Assembly: GCA_001429555.1 (NCBI GenBank)
Contig: LMSR01000001.1
Coordinates: forward strand, 304,687 to 368,686
Source of the DNA: Nocardioides sp. Soil797
Lineage (GTDB): Bacteria; Actinomycetota; Actinomycetes; Propionibacteriales; Nocardioidaceae
Direction: 5' to 3'
Length of the DNA: 64,000 bases
Shown here: piece after piece, positions 61,816 through 64,000 of the stretch
Numbering within the stretch: the first letter of the stretch is position 1
Layout of the letters: the number at the start of each line of letters is the position of its first letter
Translations under genes and position numbers: made by a program
Notes under the pieces: model-generated
The model's database searches: none
What the model was told of the DNA's origin: nothing
Seen by the model: only the letters and a program-made list of their open reading frames with translations

Positions 61816-63048
61816 TCAGGCTGGGACCGAGGGAACGGGGGATCGCTCATTGCGCTTGGCGGCCAGGTCCAGGGCGTCCTGCCAGGTGGCCCGGCGGGCG
61901 ATGAGCGAGCGGTACTTCATGATGTCGCCACGCCGGTTCATGGCCAGTGCGCCGACCAGGCGGTCGCCCTGGCGATAGAGCGCAACGAATGCCTCGGCGT
62001 CCCAGGACCCGGTGACCACCTCGGGCTCTCCCTCCGGAATCCCTGCCATCTGGATCCATTGGGCATACCACTCGGACCAGAAGTAGGGGACGTGGTCATA
62101 GGTGGTGGCTTCGTCGGGTGCCAGCAGGTTCTGCATCGCCTGCGCTCCCTGCTCGCCCGCGTTGGTCCAGTGCTCGAGGCGCAAGGTGCGGTCGAAGAGA
62201 GAGCTGTGCCATCGAGCGACATCACCGGCCGCCCAGACCTGGTCGCCGGCACGGAGGCTCGCATCGGTGATGACACCGTTGTCGACGGACAGGGCGGAGG
62301 ACTCCAGCCAGTCGGTCACCGGCTCCGCGCCGATGCCCACCACGACCAGGTCGGCAGGGATCGTGGTGCCGTCACTGAGCCGGACGGCCTCGACCTTGTG
62401 CGTCCCGACCACCTCCTCGACGGCCACTCCGCACCGCAGGTCGGCACCGTGACGGGCGTGAAGTGCGGACAGGGCGTGCCCCGCGGTCTCGCCGACGGCG
62501 CGGGTCAGGGGGATCGGCATTGCCTCGACGATGGTCACCGGCAGGTCGCGACGTCGGGCGGCCGAGGCCACCTCGGCGCCGATGAACCCGGCGCCGATGA
62601 CGACGGTCCTGGCGCCCCGGTCCAGGGCCTCGCGCAGGGCGAGGGAGTCCTCCAGCGTGCGCAGGCAGTGGACGCCGCCCAGGCCCTCTGTGCCGGGCAG
62701 CTGCCTGGGTCGGGCACCGGTGGCGACCAGCAGGGCGTCGTACGACAGCTCGTTGTCGCCGACGGTCAGCCGGCGGGCCTCCACATCAAGCGCGGTGGCG
62801 GGTTCGCCGAGAAGGCACTCCACCTCGAGCTCGTGCAGCTCGGCGGCTCCGGGGAGAGCGGGAGTGCTCGGCTCCTTCTCGGCGTGCAGCATGTCCTTGG
62901 ACAGCGGCGGCCGGTCGTAGGGCAGGTGGTTCTCGGCGCCGACCAGGGTCAGCCTGCTCCGGAAGCCGAGCTTGCGTGCCGTCTGCACCGCGCGGAGGCC
63001 GGCCAAGGAGGCGCCGACCACGACGACGTGCTCGGAGTCGGGCCTCAT
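61816..63048 (-). CDS. FAD-dependent ferredoxin reductase
   Basis: 410 aa pyridine nucleotide-disulphide oxidoreductase fold: FAD site VVVGASLAGLRAV at the N-terminus, YDRPPLSKDML near 45 (typical of P450/dioxygenase ferredoxin reductases), NAD site VVIGAGFIGAEVAS near 150 and VWAAGDVARW near 275. Passes electrons from NAD(P)H to a ferredoxin; the [3Fe-4S] ferredoxin at 15984 and P450 at 16352 are likely partners. Start ATG 63048 overlaps the dikinase stop (ATGA). Confidence 0.93.
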   Translation of the reverse strand: MRPDSEHVVVVGASLAGLRAVQTARKLGFRSRLTLVGAENHLPYDRPPLSKDMLHAEKEPSTPALPGAAELHELEVECLLGEPATALDVEARRLTVGDNELSYDALLVATGARPRQLPGTEGLGGVHCLRTLEDSLALREALDRGARTVVIGAGFIGAEVASAARRRDLPVTIVEAMPIPLTRAVGETAGHALSALHARHGADLRCGVAVEEVVGTHKVEAVRLSDGTTIPADLVVVGIGAEPVTDWLESSALSVDNGVITDASLRAGDQVWAAGDVARWHSSLFDRTLRLEHWTNAGEQGAQAMQNLLAPDEATTYDHVPYFWSEWYAQWIQMAGIPEGEPEVVTGSWDAEAFVALYRQGDRLVGALAMNRRGDIMKYRSLIARRATWQDALDLAAKRNERSPVPSVPA

Positions 63049-64000
63049 GATGCGACCGTGCTCTGTTCCTCGGCGGCCCACTCCTCGAGCTGGGCCAGCT
63101 CCGGGAAGAGGCGTTCCTCCGTCTCGGCATCGAGGTCGGGCGCCGAGTGGTGTCCCTTCCAGACCTTGCCGCTGGTGCCGTCGATCGTGATGACCTCGCC
63201 GGCACGGACCACGACGCCGTCGGGGGACGAGAACTGGCTGTCCGTCAGCACCAGGTCCGCGGCGCCGACGACTGCCGGGATCGACCATCCGCGAGCAACC
63301 ACGGCTGCGTGGCTGACCAGTCCGCCGGTGGTGGTCAGGATGCCCACCGAGGCGGCCATGCCGGCGACGTCCTCGGGGCTGGTGTCCCGGCGGACGAGGA
63401 TCACGTCCTCCTCCGCGTCGAGTGCATCGAGCGGGTTGAGCACCACCTTGCCGGAGACGAAACCGGGAGAGGCGCCCAGGCCATGACCGACCAGGTGCTC
63501 GTCGTCGACGTTGTCGCTCGAGGCAGCGGCCTGTTCCTCACGGGCCGCGGCGCGGACGGCAGGTGACACCCGAACCAGCGCGTCCGACCTGGACAGCTTG
63601 ATGTCGGGGTCGGCCACCATCTCCACGGCGATACGTACGGCGGCGGTTGGGCAGCGCTTCCCGATGCGGGTCTGGAGCAACCAGAGGTTGCCATCCTCGA
63701 CGGTGAACTCGACGTCGCAGACATCGGTGTAGTGCTGCTCGAGGCGGTGCAACACAGTGAACAGCTCCTCCGCGGCCGCGGGCTGGTGCTCGGCCATCTC
63801 GGCGATCGCCATCGTCTTGCGGATGCCGGCCACGACGTCCTCGCCCTGGGCGCGGAGGAGGAAGTCGCCGTAGGGGCGGTTCTCCCCCGTGGAGGGGTTG
63901 CGGCTGAAGACCACGCCGGTGCCGGAGTCCTCGCCGCGGTTGCCGAAGACCATCGCCTGCACGTTGACCGCCGTGCCGAGGTTCTCGTCGATGCCTTCCT
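63045..64000 (-). CDS. pyruvate-phosphate-dikinase-like protein without TIM barrel (N-terminus beyond window)
   Basis: The last 317 codons of a PPDK-like enzyme. The visible part starts in the ATP-grasp domain (LGTAVNVQAMVFGNRG, DSGTGVVFSRNPSTGE, then EFTVEDGNLWLLQTRIGKR) and continues into the swivel domain with the phosphohistidine in TTTGGLVSHAAVVARGWSIP. PPDK and PEP synthase then have a pyruvate-binding TIM barrel of over 300 residues; here the protein stops about 40 residues after the swivel domain, at ELAQLEEWAAEEQSTVAS. So the ATP and phosphohistidine parts are present but the pyruvate/PEP domain is absent. It heads an operon with ferredoxin reductase, ALDH, ADH and phosphatase. The acceptor is unknown. 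Confidence 0.88.
   Translation of the reverse strand, partial: EGIDENLGTAVNVQAMVFGNRGEDSGTGVVFSRNPSTGENRPYGDFLLRAQGEDVVAGIRKTMAIAEMAEHQPAAAEELFTVLHRLEQHYTDVCDVEFTVEDGNLWLLQTRIGKRCPTAAVRIAVEMVADPDIKLSRSDALVRVSPAVRAAAREEQAAASSDNVDDEHLVGHGLGASPGFVSGKVVLNPLDALDAEEDVILVRRDTSPEDVAGMAASVGILTTTGGLVSHAAVVARGWSIPAVVGAADLVLTDSQFSSPDGVVVRAGEVITIDGTSGKVWKGHHSAPDLDAETEERLFPELAQLEEWAAEEQSTVAS

Noticed and set aside
63045..64000. Annotation as an ordinary pyruvate phosphate dikinase
   Set aside because: The pyruvate/PEP-binding TIM barrel is missing because the gene stops soon after the swivel domain and runs straight into the reductase start.

Overview
The window is about 64 kb of high-GC DNA packed with catabolic genes. 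GTG and TTG starts, ATGA/GTGA stop-start overlaps, a branched-chain-type ABC system and many acyl-CoA enzymes point to a soil actinobacterium. The abundance of GTACG is what I would expect from the Nocardioidaceae, but that placement is inference. I found no rRNA, tRNA, phage, insertion sequence or integrase. Almost every gene belongs to uptake, CoA activation or beta-oxidation-like breakdown of an alicyclic or branched acid, or to its regulation.

Layout. (1) 1-11 kb: a CoA ligase (cut by the window edge), a FadR-type regulator, a heteromeric-looking acyl-CoA dehydrogenase pair, SDR, thiolase, CoA-transferase, HMG-CoA-lyase-like enzyme, a BadH-like SDR and an APH-type kinase. (2) 11-13.4 kb: a frameshifted AbiEi/DUF559 nuclease-like gene lying between two arrays of a 51-bp-period palindromic repeat, then a second FadR-type regulator. 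(3) 13.5-25 kb: a PEP-utiliser-like protein, ferredoxin, P450, ALDH, Zn-ADH, a tyrosine-phosphatase-fold protein, a second PEP-utiliser protein without an ATP domain, an APH kinase and a lipocalin-like protein. (4) 25-38 kb: crotonase, EamA exporter, three paralogous ABC binding proteins around one livHMGF set, a GntR/UTRA regulator, an amidase and a CaiB-type racemase or transferase. (5) 38.5-45 kb: tandem crotonases, APH kinase plus lipocalin-like protein, epoxide hydrolase, lipase-like hydrolase and a degenerate SDR. (6) 45.5-48.6 kb: a TRAP transporter. (7) 48.7-57 kb: a divergent ring-cleavage block, with BadI-like hydrolase, acyl-CoA dehydrogenase, amidohydrolase and SDR on minus, and hotdog protein plus two CoA ligases on plus. 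(8) 57-64 kb: thioesterase, MaoC hydratase, then a minus-strand operon of truncated dikinase, ferredoxin reductase, ALDH, Zn-ADH and phosphatase.

How it may work together. BadI-like and BadH-like enzymes suggest hydrolytic cleavage of a 2-oxocyclohexane-carbonyl-CoA-like ring. CoA ligases, several acyl-CoA dehydrogenases, crotonases, MaoC, thiolase, CoA-transferase and HMG-CoA-lyase-like enzyme would process the chain. P450, ferredoxin and ferredoxin reductase, with ALDH and ADH, could oxidise a methyl or hydroxyl group first. ABC and TRAP systems would import the acid.

Three signals stand out. First, an ALDH-ADH-phosphatase module occurs twice, each time beside an incomplete PEP-dikinase-like protein, and three APH-type kinases are spread through the region; together they suggest a phosphorylate/dephosphorylate chemistry on small molecules. 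Second, at least 23 copies of a 30-bp imperfect palindrome occur in eight intergenic arrays with a nearly invariant 51-bp period. Third, near-palindromes matching TGGTCTGACCA (FadR-box-like) lie upstream of several operons, suggesting one regulon for the dispersed blocks.
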